DNA from: Emergomyces orientalis
Taxonomy: Eukaryota > Ascomycota > Eurotiomycetes > Onygenales > Ajellomycetaceae
NCBI GenBank assembly: GCA_002110485.1
Contig: MOWL01000048.1
Coordinates: forward strand, 62,001 to 126,000
Length of the DNA stretch: 64,000 nucleotides
Reading direction: 5' to 3'
In this document: piece by piece, positions 10,954 through 24,149 of the stretch
Layout of the letters: each line of letters begins with the position of its first letter
Position numbering within the stretch: position 1 is the stretch's first letter
Made by a program: the position numbers and the translations under genes
The notes under the pieces: model-generated
The model's database searches: none
What the model saw: the letters and a program-made list of their open reading frames with translations, nothing else
What the model was told of the DNA's origin: nothing

Positions 10954-13900
10954 GGTTTCCTCTTGTCCTTTTTTTCTTTTTCTTTTTGGGGAGGTGGACA
11001 GCGCGCAAGCCTTGAAGGGGCGTGGCTGGCCTTAAAGTTATTTATTCAGGTCTTCCCCCCTTCTACTTTTGAAATTGGTCTGGACGGGAGGGTTTGTATT
11101 TGGAGGTGTGCGATGACGCCGTTTGGGTTGGAACGGATAAGGGATACTTGGGGTAAAGGGACGAGGGGACGGGGGGATAGGAAGTGAGTGGACGAGCTGT
11201 TTGGTAGTAGGTCTGGCAGTGTCAGTGCACCTATTTTGTAACTGTATAACCAGATAGCAACGATAGAGGAGTCTGTTGATGGTGATGGTGGTGATGATGA
11301 TGCAGTCAGTGAAGGGAGAGGTGAGGTTGGTTTTGGCGTGGTTGGGAAGAGAGAGCGAGAAGAGCCGCTAGTTTACCAAACGGGGATGAGGCTGAAATTT
11401 GACGCAGTAGCAAAAGTGGGACTGATATCAGCCACAAAAAAAAAAGGGACAGCCAGGACAAGGGGAACAACAACGATGACAACAACAACAACAGAGAGAG
11501 GAGGGGGGGAGGCTGGAGAATAATATTAGACTGACCAAGTCAACGGATACAAATGGAAAAAATGGTAGAGTGGAGAAACGCAGATGGAGATGTGAGTGAC
11601 AAGTGGCAAGTGGCAAGTGAAGACAGTGGATGCTATATATTTGATGATTGGTTGAGATCTAGCGGGGAGGAGGATATAGGAGGAAAAGAAGAAGAAGTGA
11701 GAGAAGCAAAAAGAGGAGAAATAGAGGAAGAGGAGCAGGAGGGAGAGGCGAAGAAGCAGAAGAAGCAGAAGAAAAAGAAAAGGAGGATCAGCGGCAGACC
11801 GTCTGTGTCCTTGTCCGTGCTTCGTGCTTGGGATGGGAACTGGAACTGGAACTGGAACCGGGACTGGGATGGCGCGATCTGACAGAAGTTCGGGACCCTT
11901 GGGAACAGATTGAGGAGGATTCCAGGGCAGAGAACAAACCGTATAACTGGCCTAGAGACGGCGCGATGGTACAGTACAACGCCGCCGAGAGGTTACCTAG
12001 GTACACACAACACGCACTAAAAGCGGGAATTCCTTGGGCTCTCCTTGGGCTGTCCTTGGGTTGGGTGTGCTTTGGGCAAAAGTTTGGGTAAATCTGGGTA
12101 ATAAGTTTGCAAGCGAAAGCTAGAATTAAAAGGAAAAAAAAGAAAGAAAGAAAAAGAAAGAACCCGAAGCTTGCCAGGGTTGGAAGCTTTTTCCTCTTTT
12201 TTTATTCTTTTTACTTTTTTCATATCTGCCCCTTTTATTATTACATGCATCATTATTATTATTATTATTATTGTCGTATCTACGTTTCCTGCTTCGATAT
12301 ACTCCGTATATTGAATAAGGTTCCGTGACGGTGTGTTTAAAGGTCAAATGTTGAAAATTTCTACTCATCTGCAATAATTTATACCTCCGATTCCACGTTT
12401 CTGATGGAATCTCTTTACTGGACTGGAACCTTTCCCATACCCATACCCTGTTGAGAGCATTATGATAGCATATATATGAGATACCCGTTTTTTAGGACCT
12501 AGGTAGTTCAGTAGATATCTCTTGACTACGCTGTCCAGGGATCGAAATAAAGTTTTATCCTGCTGGGCGTGGGCGATGGCTGTGAACAAAGAGTTTCTTT
12601 CCTCTCTGCTAGCTATACTTGAGCGTGGGAGTGAGAGGGAGGGATAAAAATAGTGCACCTCTTCCATAGAGGATCAGATCAGAATAGACACTTGTACCTA
12701 CAGTAGATGTATATCATACTAAACATCCTCCGCGAAAAAAAAATGTTTCAGCTAATCTTCTCATATAAATGCTGTCCGTTTCTGAAACAGTAACTTGGAC
12801 TGCTTCCTTCTATCAACCTAGCCGGGGTCATCATTGTATTATTTCCCCCTGTGCTCCATGCAAAAGCTTTAACTACTGTAGGTACTTCCGTCTCTCTGCT
12901 CAGTTGTTGAAACAATAAAGCATACATATACCATGCATAATAGTATATATATGCATAAATTAACAAAGCATAATGGAATAAATATGCAGCATCTGCAGTA
13001 ATGCTATGTACTGATCCATCATCCAATGGGGGGAGAGGGGAGGGAAGGAAAAGTGTCCACCAACTCACCACCACTGTGCATGTACTGTACATACCTATGG
13101 GTATCCATGCTGTACCCTGTTGTTGTCTGCCATTCTCCCCTACACAGTAATAAATGTGCAATAAAGTTGTGACTGATATTCTTCGACCTGGCACCCCCTG
13201 TCGCCAAGCTTACCAGCGCTTCCAAATCTGCAAACAAACAAAACACCCCTGGCCTGGCCATCCATTCCGCATGATATATGTGGGGAGTATTATTGGGGGG
13301 GCTTTTCGTGTCTGGATGGGGGGTTAGCGGATCCCCCTTGCATTTCCTTTTCGTTCTTTTCTTTTTCTTCTCTTCTCTTCTCTTTCTTCTGGCGTGGCTC
13401 TCGGCTTTTCCGGGTGGTTGGGTGGGTATCTGCAGTTTAGCGGGTTGTGGATAAGATATGATAAAGGGCGATAATCCCTCAAATTGATATTTCCATAACT
13501 ACCCAGGTTATCCCTTTGGGGTATGATGTGTTGGAAAATATGTTCAGGCTGGTAGATACTCAGGCCAGACAGTCTATATTTATACCTGTTGAAAGAATGA
13601 TGTAGATAAGATCTACGGAGTAGACGATACATGTATCTAATGTCCAGTACCCTTAGATAGGTATGTTCTGAGTTCAACAGCAGAGCAGGCCTTTGAGAAT
13701 GAATAATTATTAAATAAATGGATACCGTATCTTCGGTTGATTCGGATCGCGGGTTCAGCATTAAAATAATGGCTCCATATAACAAAAATATGCCACCTTT
13801 ATTTTCCCCTTCTCTCCTCTCCTCATGTCTAGCCTAGAAGCAAGTGTTCGATCGCTACTGTACTAAAAATGCTTATCCGAAAGATTGATAAGATGGGGCA

Positions 13901-14325
13901 ACCCACCCCCCTCGCTTATCTAATCTCCCCCTTTTTCGGCAGTTCCAACCTCCGTCTCGCATGACAAGAAATTTCTCCTAAAAAAAAAGTCACTTAAAGA
14001 TCAAAACATCTTCAACCTTCATCTCCATCTCCAACTACTCCTTCAACACTCCTGTCCACCATCTCTCCCCCGTCACCTTTATTCACTCCTTTCCTTCTCG
14101 CAGCTATCAATTGCTGCATCCTGTTGTCCTGCCATTCTTTTATCCTTCACCTTCCAACTGCAGGAGCTGCGAAGCTCTGGTATCAATCCGCCACCCCTGG
14201 CCCTAGCACGGGACCCTTTTATAGGCATCAGGGTCCCCCCTAATACATACGACCAATTGATTGAGCCTCACGGATACTTATATCCTTTATACAAACGAGA
14301 TTCCAATCTCCAATTAATACCAACC
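10954..14325. promoter_or_regulatory. 3.4-kb divergent intergenic region between Tup1 and ERG3
   Basis: No coding gene is supported. The Tup1-proximal part (about 11250-11880) is purine-rich on the plus strand (GGAGGA, GAAGAA and AACAAC runs), as in long 5' leaders of fungal regulators. An ATT microsatellite lies at 12251-12272, ACCTAGGT palindromes at 11995 and 12497, and GTAC-spacer-GTAC motifs at 11969 and 13082. Nearer ERG3, three GATA-type sites (CTTATC, GATAAG, CTTATC) lie between about 13870 and 13922, followed by CT-rich sequence typical of fungal core promoters. The regulatory roles are inference. Confidence 0.5.
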
Positions 14326-15476
14326 ATGGATATCGTTCTCGAAGTCCTCGACACCTTCCTTTTTGATTTTTTATACGCTACTTTTGCGCCAGCCAAGGAT
14401 GCTGCTGCTATCTCAGCAAGCTTCAGCAAAGGCCTCCTCAATGCAACTAATAATGCCTTTGTGGGCCCTGGAGAATACGTATACCAACCGGCATCCACTT
14501 ATTTCAACCTGCAGCCGTCAAAATACGCGTACACAACCTCGCTTCCGAGAGATAATGTCTGGAGACAGCTGTTAACCCTGTATCTCATCACCTGGTATGT
14601 ATAATTTCTCCTCCCCAAAATAAAATGGGCTTTTGCCTTGCTTTGTTTCTGTTTCCATGACTAATTAATGAAAACAGGATCTTTGGGCTCCTCGTTTACT
14701 TCGTCTTCGCCTCGCTATCCTACGTCTTTGTTTTCGACAAATCAACCTTCAACCACCCGAAATACCTCAAAAACCAAATCCGCATGGAAATCAAGCAAGC
14801 CTCCGTCTCCCTCCCAATTATGGCCATTTTTACCGCGCCCGTCTTCCTCCTCGAAGTCCGCGGCTACGCAAAGATGTACGACAACTTCGCAGACGCCCCC
14901 TTCCCTTTCTACAACTACCTCCAATTCCCCTTCTTTATCATCTTCACCGACTTTCTCATCTACTGGATCCACCGCGGCCTCCACCATCCCCTCGTCTACA
15001 AACATCTGCACAAGCCTCACCACAAATGGATCATGCCAACCCCATACGCATCGCACGCCTTCCACCCCGTCGACGGCTACGCCCAAGGCGTCCCCTATCA
15101 CCTTTTCCCTTTCCTCTTCCCCCTGCAAAAATTTGCCTACGTCTTCTTCTTCGTCTTCATCAACATCTGGACAGTCCTCATCCACGACGGCGAGTACGTG
15201 GCCAATTCACCCATCATCAATGGCGCTGCCTGCCACACTATGCACCACCTGTATTTCAACTTCAACTACGGCCAGTTCACGACCGTTTGGGATCGCCTGG
15301 GTGGGAGTTATCGGAAACCTAATATTGAGCTTTTCCATAAGGAGACGAAGATGGCGAAGGACGAGTGGGCGCGGCAGGTCAAGGAGATGGAGTCGCGCGT
15401 TAAGGCAGTTGAGGGTGGCGATGATCGGACGTATGTTACGGATGTGGATGTGAAGGAATCGAAGAAGACGCTGTAA
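14326..15476 (+). CDS. ERG3: Sterol C-5 desaturase (ERG3)
   Basis: Two exons (14326-14594 and 14678-15476) encode 355 residues, the normal length for Erg3. The enzyme introduces the C5-C6 double bond of episterol in the endoplasmic reticulum, late in ergosterol synthesis, using oxygen and cytochrome b5. The fatty-acid-hydroxylase histidine boxes are present: HRGLH (residues 188-192), HKPHH (201-205) and HTMHH (276-280). The hydrophobic stretches around them fit the membrane-embedded di-iron desaturase fold. The 83-nt intron splits a Trp codon and rejoins as ITWIFGLLVYF. The N-terminus MDIVLEVLDTFLFDF follows an in-frame upstream stop and the start matches family N-termini. In pathogenic fungi, loss of Erg3 is linked to azole tolerance. 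No defect is visible here. Confidence 0.95.
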
Positions 15477-16921
15477 GAAGCTCGTAAGAAGCTCGTAAGA
15501 AACTCTTAAGATGCTCAAGGCATAGGACACACGAGACCACAACAACAGCAGCAACAACCACGACCATACCATACCTATTTACGGCGCGTGAAACCACGGT
15601 TTTTTTAATTTCTTTTAATTTCCTGACTCTTTACTTTTCCCTTTTTTTACGTTTTCCTCCACGACGACTATTTTAATACATATTAAGGAGTATGGGAAGA
15701 AGATAGATTCCAAATACCATACCCTTTGTTTTCTTTTGTTCTTTCTTCCATTCTTTGTCTGCCTCTTCCGGGTGTATTTTTTTTGTGGCGCGAGGGGAAA
15801 ACGCCGCAAAGAACAACAAAACATACATACACCCATCCATCCATCCATCACTGTATATATCATATCATACCATCCGAATCAATCTACCTACATTCCCAGG
15901 ACAACAAATGCACCAGTGCGTTATTCGAGCTAAGCGGGATTATGGTTGGGGTGTCCCTGTCTTGCCCTGTCAAGTTTTGTACCATCCCGTCCCGGCCCGC
16001 TCCCGACTGAACGAAAAGCACTCCTATGCCATCATCATTATTTTATTTTATCTTATATATCTTACGCTTAGGAGCAAGCTGGGCCATTGGCATAGGGCGT
16101 TTTGATAACCCGATGACGCCGGCTTTCTGGGAAAATGATTATTCCCATTAAAGGGTCTGTGGGCGACAACCCCACGAACCCTGAACCCTGAACTCCAACC
16201 CTTTCACACTTTCTTTTAATACTTGTATAGTTCTAGATTGTTGAAAAGGGGGGGAGGTGGGGAAGCAAGGGGCAGGGGGATTTTTGCTTGTTTGTTATCT
16301 CTAATTTTTTTACTATTACCTACTATTAATGACCTAGTGTTTTGTTTTGGCTTTTCTGTGTGTTTGGTTTCCCCTACTTGTGCTGTTGAATTGATATACT
16401 GGAAAAAGATCCTGGTATTGAAACTGAAAACACAAGATATCCTGCGCTCGCAATATAATATATTATTGTTTTGTGTCCTTCTGATATGATTTGTATGAGA
16501 TTTAATTTATTTAGTCACTAAAAAAAACCCAAAAAATGAAATAATGAAAACAAAAAAAAGGCAATGACGTTTGATTTTGCTATATGTTTTCCCCCTCCTT
16601 TCTGAAAATACCATGCCGATGGTTTTTGGGGAAGGGAAGGGAAGGAAGTAAACAGAGAAAAAGCTAGAAAAGGTTTAATGAGTTTGGTTGAGAGAGATGG
16701 CAAACTCAACATCAAAAGAAAATAACTGTCAATCGGTGTTAGAAATCAAGCATATGACAGAAACTGACCACATCCTACAATACAATACGAACGAGATAAA
16801 GCAGCTACGAAATCTGAAGGAAAATGTCTTTAACCCCCCCTCCCCCCCCACCGCCCATTTACAATAAAATCCAAAAAAAAAAAAAAAAATCCTCCTTCCA
16901 TCTTCACCTCAACCCAATGAC
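15477..16921. other. Convergent intergenic region between ERG3 and CBP80
   Basis: This interval holds the 3' flanks of two convergent genes. It is T-rich and contains a short CATC-type repeat (15835-15848). A short tandem of AAGCTCGTAAG-like sequence directly follows the ERG3 stop (15477-15510). No gene is supportable. Confidence 0.6.
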
Positions 16922-19900
16922 TCATATATCAGCCATATCAACATTATCCGCGGCACTTTCTGCCACCGGCTCCGCCCCGGCCTCGACCTGCTGCTGCACC
17001 GGTGGCATCGTCCCAACAGGAACAGCCTTGGCCATCGCCTCCGTAACAAACGCCTCCTCAACCGCCCTCAACCTCTTAAAAACCCTCAACCACCTCCTCC
17101 CCCACTCCCTAATAATCCCCTTCTCTTCCTCCCCTTCCCCTTCACCAACATCCTCCATCTCACTCCCACTGCCATTCGACCCGTTAATAACCCCCCCAAG
17201 CGCCCCCTCAATAACCTCAAACATAACCCGCACATCCCCCCTCTCCCTCCTCAGCGTCTCATCAATAACCGACAACTGCGGTTCAACAATACCCTCCTGC
17301 ACCCTCGCCGCGACAATCTGCCGAATCCGATTCGTCACCTTCCCCATCGTCGCCGCAACCATCTCATACACGTGCGCCTTCGCCAGCGCCGCCCCGCCAT
17401 CAATGTGATCAACAAGCGCCCACTCGATAACCGACAGCGGCGTCAGGATCGTATAGTTGAGCAGTTTATCGATGATGTTCACCCCGATGCCCGGCTGGTC
17501 GGCCCAGTAGGCGAGGACAGAGGTGATGATTTGGCGCCGGGCGGCGGGGGATTGGGGACCAATGGAGAGGAGGCGTTCCTTGCTGCGCTCGATGCAGGAG
17601 AGGACGTGCGAGAGGGATTTGGAGCCGACGTAGCAGATTGAGGTGACGAAGGCGTCTGTGGAGGGGATTAGGGGGTCCGTTGTATCTGGTTGGCTGGCAG
17701 CGGCATGTTGGATGGCGAGGATGTGGGGTTCGATTTCTGCGTCCGGGGCTTTTTTGCGGATTAGGTGCATGATTTCTTGCCCTTCCGTGGCGTAGGGGGT
17801 TGCTATGATGTTGTTTCTTAGAAAATGGTTTTTATTGGGGTTTCGGGTGGGAGAAACTTACTTTCAACCGCGTATTTGAAATCTGGCGTGTCCTTCTCTT
17901 TGCCTTCAGATATTAATGCTTGGTATGGTTCTGGCAGGGTGCCCTTGATGCGCTGCGCAAAGCTTAGACGGATCTCCTTATCCAATGCGCCGCAGATGAA
18001 TGCCTTCTTGGGATGAACGGCTGGTAATTCAACGTCGTCGACCCTGTGGAGAATATCAGCCAGCTATAGACGAATCGGGAAAATGGATTTCTCAAAAAGT
18101 TCATGTCCTCGCAAAGCGCAAAGAAAGAGAAGGAAAACTTACCACTCCGTCCACTTCCATGTAAATCCAAAGTTACTCAAGTGATGCGCAAACCAATCCA
18201 AAAACCGATACGAAAGCGCAAGATCCATCCTTTCCACATTCTTATACAAGAAACGAATCGCCCTTCCCAAACTCGGCGCGATGGCCGCAGGCGCAATCTT
18301 GCAGGCCTCTGTGAGCACAGAGTGGTAGTAAACAAGTTTATGTTCCGCCGTGGGGAGCTGGAAGAGCAGCGAAAACACCGCATCAACAGCAACATCTTCA
18401 GGCTTCCAGGTTGAGCGGTCGCCGGCACCCGCCGCGACGGCATCCCGGATTTTGTCGAAGGGCGTGGCGCGCTTGATGAAGGTTTTGGGTGCGAAATAGC
18501 AATCAACGTCAATGAGGAATTTGGCGGTGGCAATGCGGTTGAAGTCTAGCATGTCGATTGTGTCGGCCAGGGAGTCGCGGAGTAAAGAGGAGGCCACGTT
18601 TGTGGTGGGCGGGACGGTTTCCAGATCCTGGTCGAAGTAGACGGAGAAGTAGACATCTGGGAAAATGGCCTTGGGTCCATTGGGGACTGGGTTGGGCACA
18701 TCGATTGTGGGGAATTCGTGTTTGGTTGCAGTCTTGAAGGGATCTTCCTTTTCCTTTGTTTCTTTCTCTTCCTTTGTTTCGTCTTCTTCTGCTTCTTCTC
18801 CTTCGCCTGCTATTGGTTTGGTGGTTGGAATCAACCCGGTCCAGGGACGCGGTATACACGCAAGTTCCCAGCCCTGCTTTGCTTCATCTTGTAGCTGTTT
18901 CTGAAGGAGGCCAATGACGCTCATCCTATTCTCCTCCTTCACCTCATCCGACGGGAAGGGGTCGACCAGCGCCTCCAAAGTATGTGGCGTCGAGGCGATG
19001 ATGTCCGTTTTCTCCAGGAGAGCAGAAGCCTGCGCCTCAAAGCCAGAAGCAGACGACGACATGATGTAGGGGATTGTGAAGAGAATGATCTTCACAAGTT
19101 CCAAACCCAAGGACTATAAAACAGACAAATCAGTATGGATAACAACAGAACTCAGAGCAACAAGCAGACCCTGTCAACCAAAAAAAAAAAAAAAAAAAAA
19201 GACATCCACATACGTCCTCAGAAGAAGCCGTCTGCAAATCGACAGCACGCGAAAACAGCTCCTCCAGCAACGGAAACATGCCCTCGCCTTCAAAGAGTCC
19301 CTGGAGGCAAGCCAAAAACCGCAGCACGAGCTTGACATCGCGCCAGTTGCCAGCCTTAATATGCGACTGGGCAATTTCCCCAGCCTTCTTCAACACCTCC
19401 GCCGCCAACGCGGGCTTCATCGTGTTAGCCGAGAGCACCGTAGCGGCGACGAAGGGGATTTTGAGCGGTTGCTCGCCGACGCTGTAACGAAAGATCGCAT
19501 TAGTATCATCAGTTCACAAGTTTTTTTTCTTTCTTTTTTCTAGACTTGGTACTGGAATGGAAAAGCTTCTCAAAGATCAAAACGTACATCTGCAAAACCA
19601 AGCGCACAAACGTATTCTTAACCTCCTCATCCTCATCCTCGTAATGTTCCGACACGGTTTTCGCAATCTGTACCACGTCGTCTTCAACCCTCCTTACCGC
19701 CTACAGTAACAAACAAAAAACAACCAGTTAGCCATATATCCCGTCCCTAAAACATCATCTAAGGACGGATAAAAACAACCCCTCGAATCCACTTACCGAT
19801 TCCGCAATCGTCGCCAATTGCTTCCGCACCGTCACCGCAAGGGGCTCCTCGTATTTCCTTCGCTGTTGTCTGCGATCGTAATCATCGTCATCTAAATAAA

Positions 19901-20106
19901 GTTTCAATTCAATTCAACTCGCGCGTCAGCACATATGTAAATTCCCAACGGTAGCCAATCTAACCCGGGTCCAAACAGGAGGGTAATAGCATGGATCTAG
20001 TACAAGAACAAGAAAGAGAACGCATACCTCGATACCGCCTCTTCCTCTGGTTATACCCGCCTCGCGGCCCTCCGCCGCCACCGCCGCGAGTTTCATGATC
20101 CACCAT
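16922..20106 (-). CDS. CBP80: Nuclear cap-binding complex large subunit (CBP80/NCBP1)
   Basis: Seven exons (20106-20028, 19891-19797, 19700-19588, 19481-19214, 19113-18143, 18043-17862, 17802-16922) give 862 residues, in the range of CBP80. With the small subunit CBP20 it binds the 7-methylguanosine cap of nascent RNA in the nucleus and promotes splicing, 3'-end processing and export. The N-terminus is Arg/Gly-rich (starts MVDHETRGGGG), which may contribute to nuclear import. The MIF4G-type helical repeat follows. The strongest family signature is in exon 5: AIRFLYKNVERMDLALSYRF and DWFAHHLSNFGFTWKWTEW. A Glu/Lys-rich acidic loop interrupts exon 5 at about 18740-18810 on the plus map. The C-terminus is acidic and Ala/Val-rich, ending in MADI. 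One intron carries a run of 21 T on the transcript strand 13 nt from its donor. Confidence 0.92.
19180..19200. repeat. Poly(A) tract (21 nt) inside a CBP80 intron
   Basis: On the transcribed sense strand this is T21, starting 13 nt inside the intron from its donor at 19213. Length polymorphism is likely, and it could influence U1-proximal splicing factors. Confidence 0.9.
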
Positions 20107-22364
20107 CTTGTGTTTATCTTCGTTTCTAGCCTTTGTCTTCGGTCTTTTATTGCCCTTATATCACACACACGCAACACACGCAACACACGCCCTCTCTCTG
20201 GTTGTTTTGTCTCTGGCCTATTTGTAGTTGTAAGGAAGATGTCGGGAATTCGAAGCTTTCGCAATATCCGAAGCTCGCTCAATCAATCCGCCAATCAACC
20301 AACCAATCAATCGATCGGCACCGTCTATAGTATGGCGCGAATACGTGAACAAAAAATCGACAACGGACTAAGCTAGGCAGAGGCAGGTATTTGTCTTCGT
20401 AGGAATCTTAAGGGGGATACGGAGCAAACCGTACTCTGTATGCGAAAGATTGAAAATGGAGAGCGGAGAGATTCAATCAGCACCAGCCCTTTTCACCGTT
20501 CCGTTTTTCTACCTCTTCGTATACAGGAAAGGAAAGAAAAGATGGCGGACGCAATGCGCAAGGTGGTTTCAAAGAAATTGAATGCTACGTTTACGTTTCC
20601 AGAAGCTCATCCCCCGTCAAACAAAAAACAAAGTCCCAGAACGGATCGGGGGAACGGGTTTATCCGCGCCGGGAGCTTACCTTCAACCTATTTTATATAA
20701 CTAGGGGCGGGAGTCTGAGATATACTATTTATTATATATTCCTCTTGACAATGATGGAATTTATTATTTTCATTTTTGTTGCATCTTTGCAAGGGATTTT
20801 TAAAGAAATATCTTCTACCGGCCTGTCCAGCCCCCATCCACGCTGCAAACGCCATATAAAGGGGTTTAAAGCAAAGTTTTTAAAAATATAGATAAATAAA
20901 TCATAAAGCACTCGGGAGATCTCATAAACTGCAAAAGAGACAAATTAAAAGAAACAAGGCTCAAAGCTGGCCTGCTTCTTAGTGGGGAGAGGGAAAAGAG
21001 AGAGAGAGAAGGGAGCGGGTTGATCAATATTAATATCATATAATGATGAGAATATTGATATCCATTTTTTCCAGAATTTGAGATAAATGTGATGAAGTGA
21101 CAAATGGCAAGTCAAGGAAAAAATGAGTACAGGAGCTAAGAAATTAAAACCCATTTGAAACTAACACAGTTAAAGAGTATTGAAAAAGAAAGAAAATTCT
21201 TGAATAATAATAAAAAGATGTAGAAGTAGAAAGAAGAAGTAAAAATAACAAAAAAAGAAGAAAATAGAGAGCAAAACAGGAACGGCATAGGTTTTTATAA
21301 AATAGGGGTAAGGTTAGTTAGGTAGGTTTCTCTCTCTCTGTTTGTCTCTTGGACTCTCTTGCTTCTTTCTTTCTTTTTCTCGCCATTAATATTCATATAC
21401 TCCCCCATCCCATTTCATTCTTGCATAATACATCATGTCCACTCACCCACCTAGCTGTCTTTTCTTATCAAAAAGGAAAAGAAAAGAAAGAAGAAAAAAA
21501 GGATCAGGTAAGTGTGAATACATTATGTACCTCCTCACTTTTCTCAAGAAACCATGCCCCCCCCCCCAGCCCCTCTCACAACAACAACTCTCTCTCCACT
21601 TTGTCTAGTCTTTCCCTTCTGTATTCCATCTCTCATTCATTCCATGCAATTGCATCTGGTTTTCTCCCTCCCTCGCTTCTCATAAAAACGCTAAGCCGAC
21701 TAACTGAGCACTTTCATCAAACCACAAAATGCAACAACAGTCCTGTTTCAACAGACTCCTAGCAAAGGAATAAAAATTTAAACAAAAAAAAAGAGGGTTG
21801 GTGGGGTGGTGAGTAGTTGTGATGGTAGAGAGGGGTATCAAATTGTTAATTGTAATTTTTTCTTTCTGTTTTGTGATTTTGCTTTCTTTTCTTCTCTCTC
21901 TCTTTCATTTTTCTTCCCCACCTAGAAATCTGTGTGATATCACACATTCCCGATAACCACCAAGTATTTCACACCTATGCACACACTCTCTGCACCACCT
22001 TTATTCTCCAGGTCATTGATTCATTGCCACATGAGTCTGTCATGAAAACATGGATGGTACTGGTGCTTTTTCTTTCTTCTTCCTCCTTCCACCTCAAGGT
22101 GCCGAATCCTCCCAGGGGAGGGCTATTCGACTTGGGTCTAGCAGATTCAAGGAAACTTCGGTTTGGTTGGATGTGGTAAACTGGAAAAGGCAGAGGACGG
22201 GAAAAAAAAGAGAAAAAGAGAAAAGAAAAAGAAGACGACCGCCCCATGCATGCATTTGGATCTCCTGTGAGGCAAAGTGAAAACTTGAAAGGACCGCGCA
22301 CCGCGTTAACGATAGCGCTCTTTGAACAGGCGTGTTATTTCGTGACACATTAACTCATCTCGAC
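20107..22364. other. Intergenic region between CBP80 and the GSK-3 gene
   Basis: The CBP80-proximal part is its presumed promoter and the 22.3-kb end is the 3' flank of the kinase gene. The middle (20700-21950) is A/T-rich with polypurine and polypyrimidine runs. A plus-strand open frame starting MADAMRKVVSKKLNATFTF (20542-20700) is short and has no partner exon I could find. No gene is supported. Confidence 0.55.
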
Positions 22365-24149
22365 TCAATCAAGGTGAGCTAGCATTTCATCTTTCGTAAG
22401 CGGCGTGAAATTATCGAGGTCGATACCACGAGCGAGGAGATCAGCCCGTGCATGAGCAGGAATTAGCCTATTGTTCATGGTTGGCATGATCGAAAGCTCT
22501 ATAATCGTTGTTAGCAATGGGATAGACATTTATCATGTATATATATACAGGTATTTCCTTACCATGACGAGAGAAATCGAACAGGTTGGGAAGTTGTCTT
22601 GGGGGGTTATTGGGGTGACGAGAATCCGGCAGACGGGTATTGGGATCCCGAAGCTCGTCGAAGAAAGGATGGCACATAGCCTCGACGGCTGAAAGGCGTT
22701 GAGTAGGGGTATACTCGAGGAGCGCTGTGATGAGATCTATCGCTTCAGGAGGCGCTTTGCGGAAGACCTTTTTTCAATTTGTCGCGTGTCAGTGTTTCAG
22801 TCCGTTTCAAATATAGACATATCTACCCATTAGTAAAAATTGAATTTCTCACCTTGTTGAAGGGATGTGGCTTGATCTGCGGGAACTTGTGTTCCATGTA
22901 ATTCGGATTCATTGTCCGAATTTGATCACGGGTGGGGGTCCCAAGCACCTTGATGATCTCCACCAATTGGTCAATGCCCGATTCGCCAGGGAAGAGGGGT
23001 TGGCCTAGCATCAATTCCGCCATAACACATCCAGTCGACCACACGTCTGTAAAACTTTGTCAGAGACATCATGGTACACGTAATTTGTCCGAAACGAGGA
23101 AAATGAAAAACCCCCAACGAGGGACACAGTTGTTGCATGCAGGCTTACCAATTTTTGTGGTGTAGTTGGTTGCACCGAAGATGAGTTCCGGTGAACGATA
23201 ATAACGAGAGCATATGTATGACACGTTGGGTTCGTTCTCGACAAGGATCTTGGCGCTGCCAAAATCGCACAGTTTCAGAATTCCCGTGCTGGGGTCCAGT
23301 AGGAGATTTTGCGGTTTGATGTCACGATGACAGATTCCCTGGGAATGTATGTACGCGAGAGAGCGGAAGAGTTGGTAGATGTAAAGTTTTACTTCGAGCA
23401 TAGGCATGGTAGTCTTAATCTTGTTGAAATAACGGGATGCACGGTAGACAGTCTCGGGGACGAATTCAAGTACTAGGTTGAGGTAGACCTCGTCCTTCTA
23501 GATCATGGGAAGAGAGAGAGAGGGGGGGTTAACTCGTCAGACGGGATACCCCTTTTAAAACATTATATTATGTAGCAACGCACCGGAAGTAGGAGAGGGA
23601 AAGGAGAGAGGAAGGAAGGGGGGGGAGGGGAGGGGAGGGGAGGGGAGGGGAGGGGAAAGGGGGTTTGGAAAAGCTTACCCTTTCTCCGTTGGAGTAGTAA
23701 AAAGCCTTGAGCTCGACGATATTTGGATGCCGTACGATGCGCATGATCTGCAGCTCGCGATTCTATAGAAAGAAAATAAAAAGAAAAAGGGAAGAGTATT
23801 TTAGTGCGGTTCATAAGAACATTGTTAACAGTTGTTGTTAGTACTAACCTTGAAGCGCTTGTCCTGCAGCACTCTTTTGATAGCTGCATCCTCACCAGAG
23901 GGAGCAATCTTAGTTTGAAAAACAACGCCAAAGGAACCATTTCCCACAATCTTGCACTGAGTATACTGCATATCTCTTGTCTCCCCTGTCAACCCATCCT
24001 GCACCTTTTCTCGGATTACTTCTGTTGGGCAAAAGTCAGCATACATTCAACAATTCAACAGTGGGGAAATGCATATATATATAAAATGTATAAATAAACA
24101 TACCCCCCATTCGTAAACTCGAGAATACCCCTGGACGATTCTGTGACAT
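22365..24149 (-). CDS. GSK3: Glycogen synthase kinase-3 homologue (GskA/Skp1 type)
   Basis: Seven exons (24149-24104, 24021-23849, 23762-23679, 23497-23149, 23046-22853, 22767-22563, 22498-22365) give 394 residues, typical of fungal GSK-3. The start MSQNRPGVFSSLRMGEVIRE matches the family and is only 46 nt of exon 1. Visible kinase motifs are the glycine loop GNGSFGVVFQ, the catalytic lysine in AAIKRV, HRDIKPQNLL, DFGSAKI, and the GSK-3 activation loop NVSYICSRYYRSPE with the activating tyrosine. DVWSTGCVMAELMLGQ and the PFNKVF substrate-docking region follow. In fungi it acts in stress response, carbon metabolism, development and protein turnover, in cytosol and nucleus. It is intact. Intron 3 contains a striking AGGGG tandem repeat. 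Confidence 0.96.
23618..23655. repeat. G-run plus six AGGGG units in a GSK-3 intron
   Basis: A run of eight G is followed by six AGGGG pentamers. Four or more G-runs with one-base loops fit the standard G-quadruplex pattern on the plus (template) strand, leaving a C-rich sense strand in the pre-mRNA. Confidence 0.9.

Noticed and set aside
13324..13785. 153-codon open frame on the minus strand near ERG3
   Set aside because: No similarity seen, and it ends in a low-complexity Lys/Arg/Glu tract.
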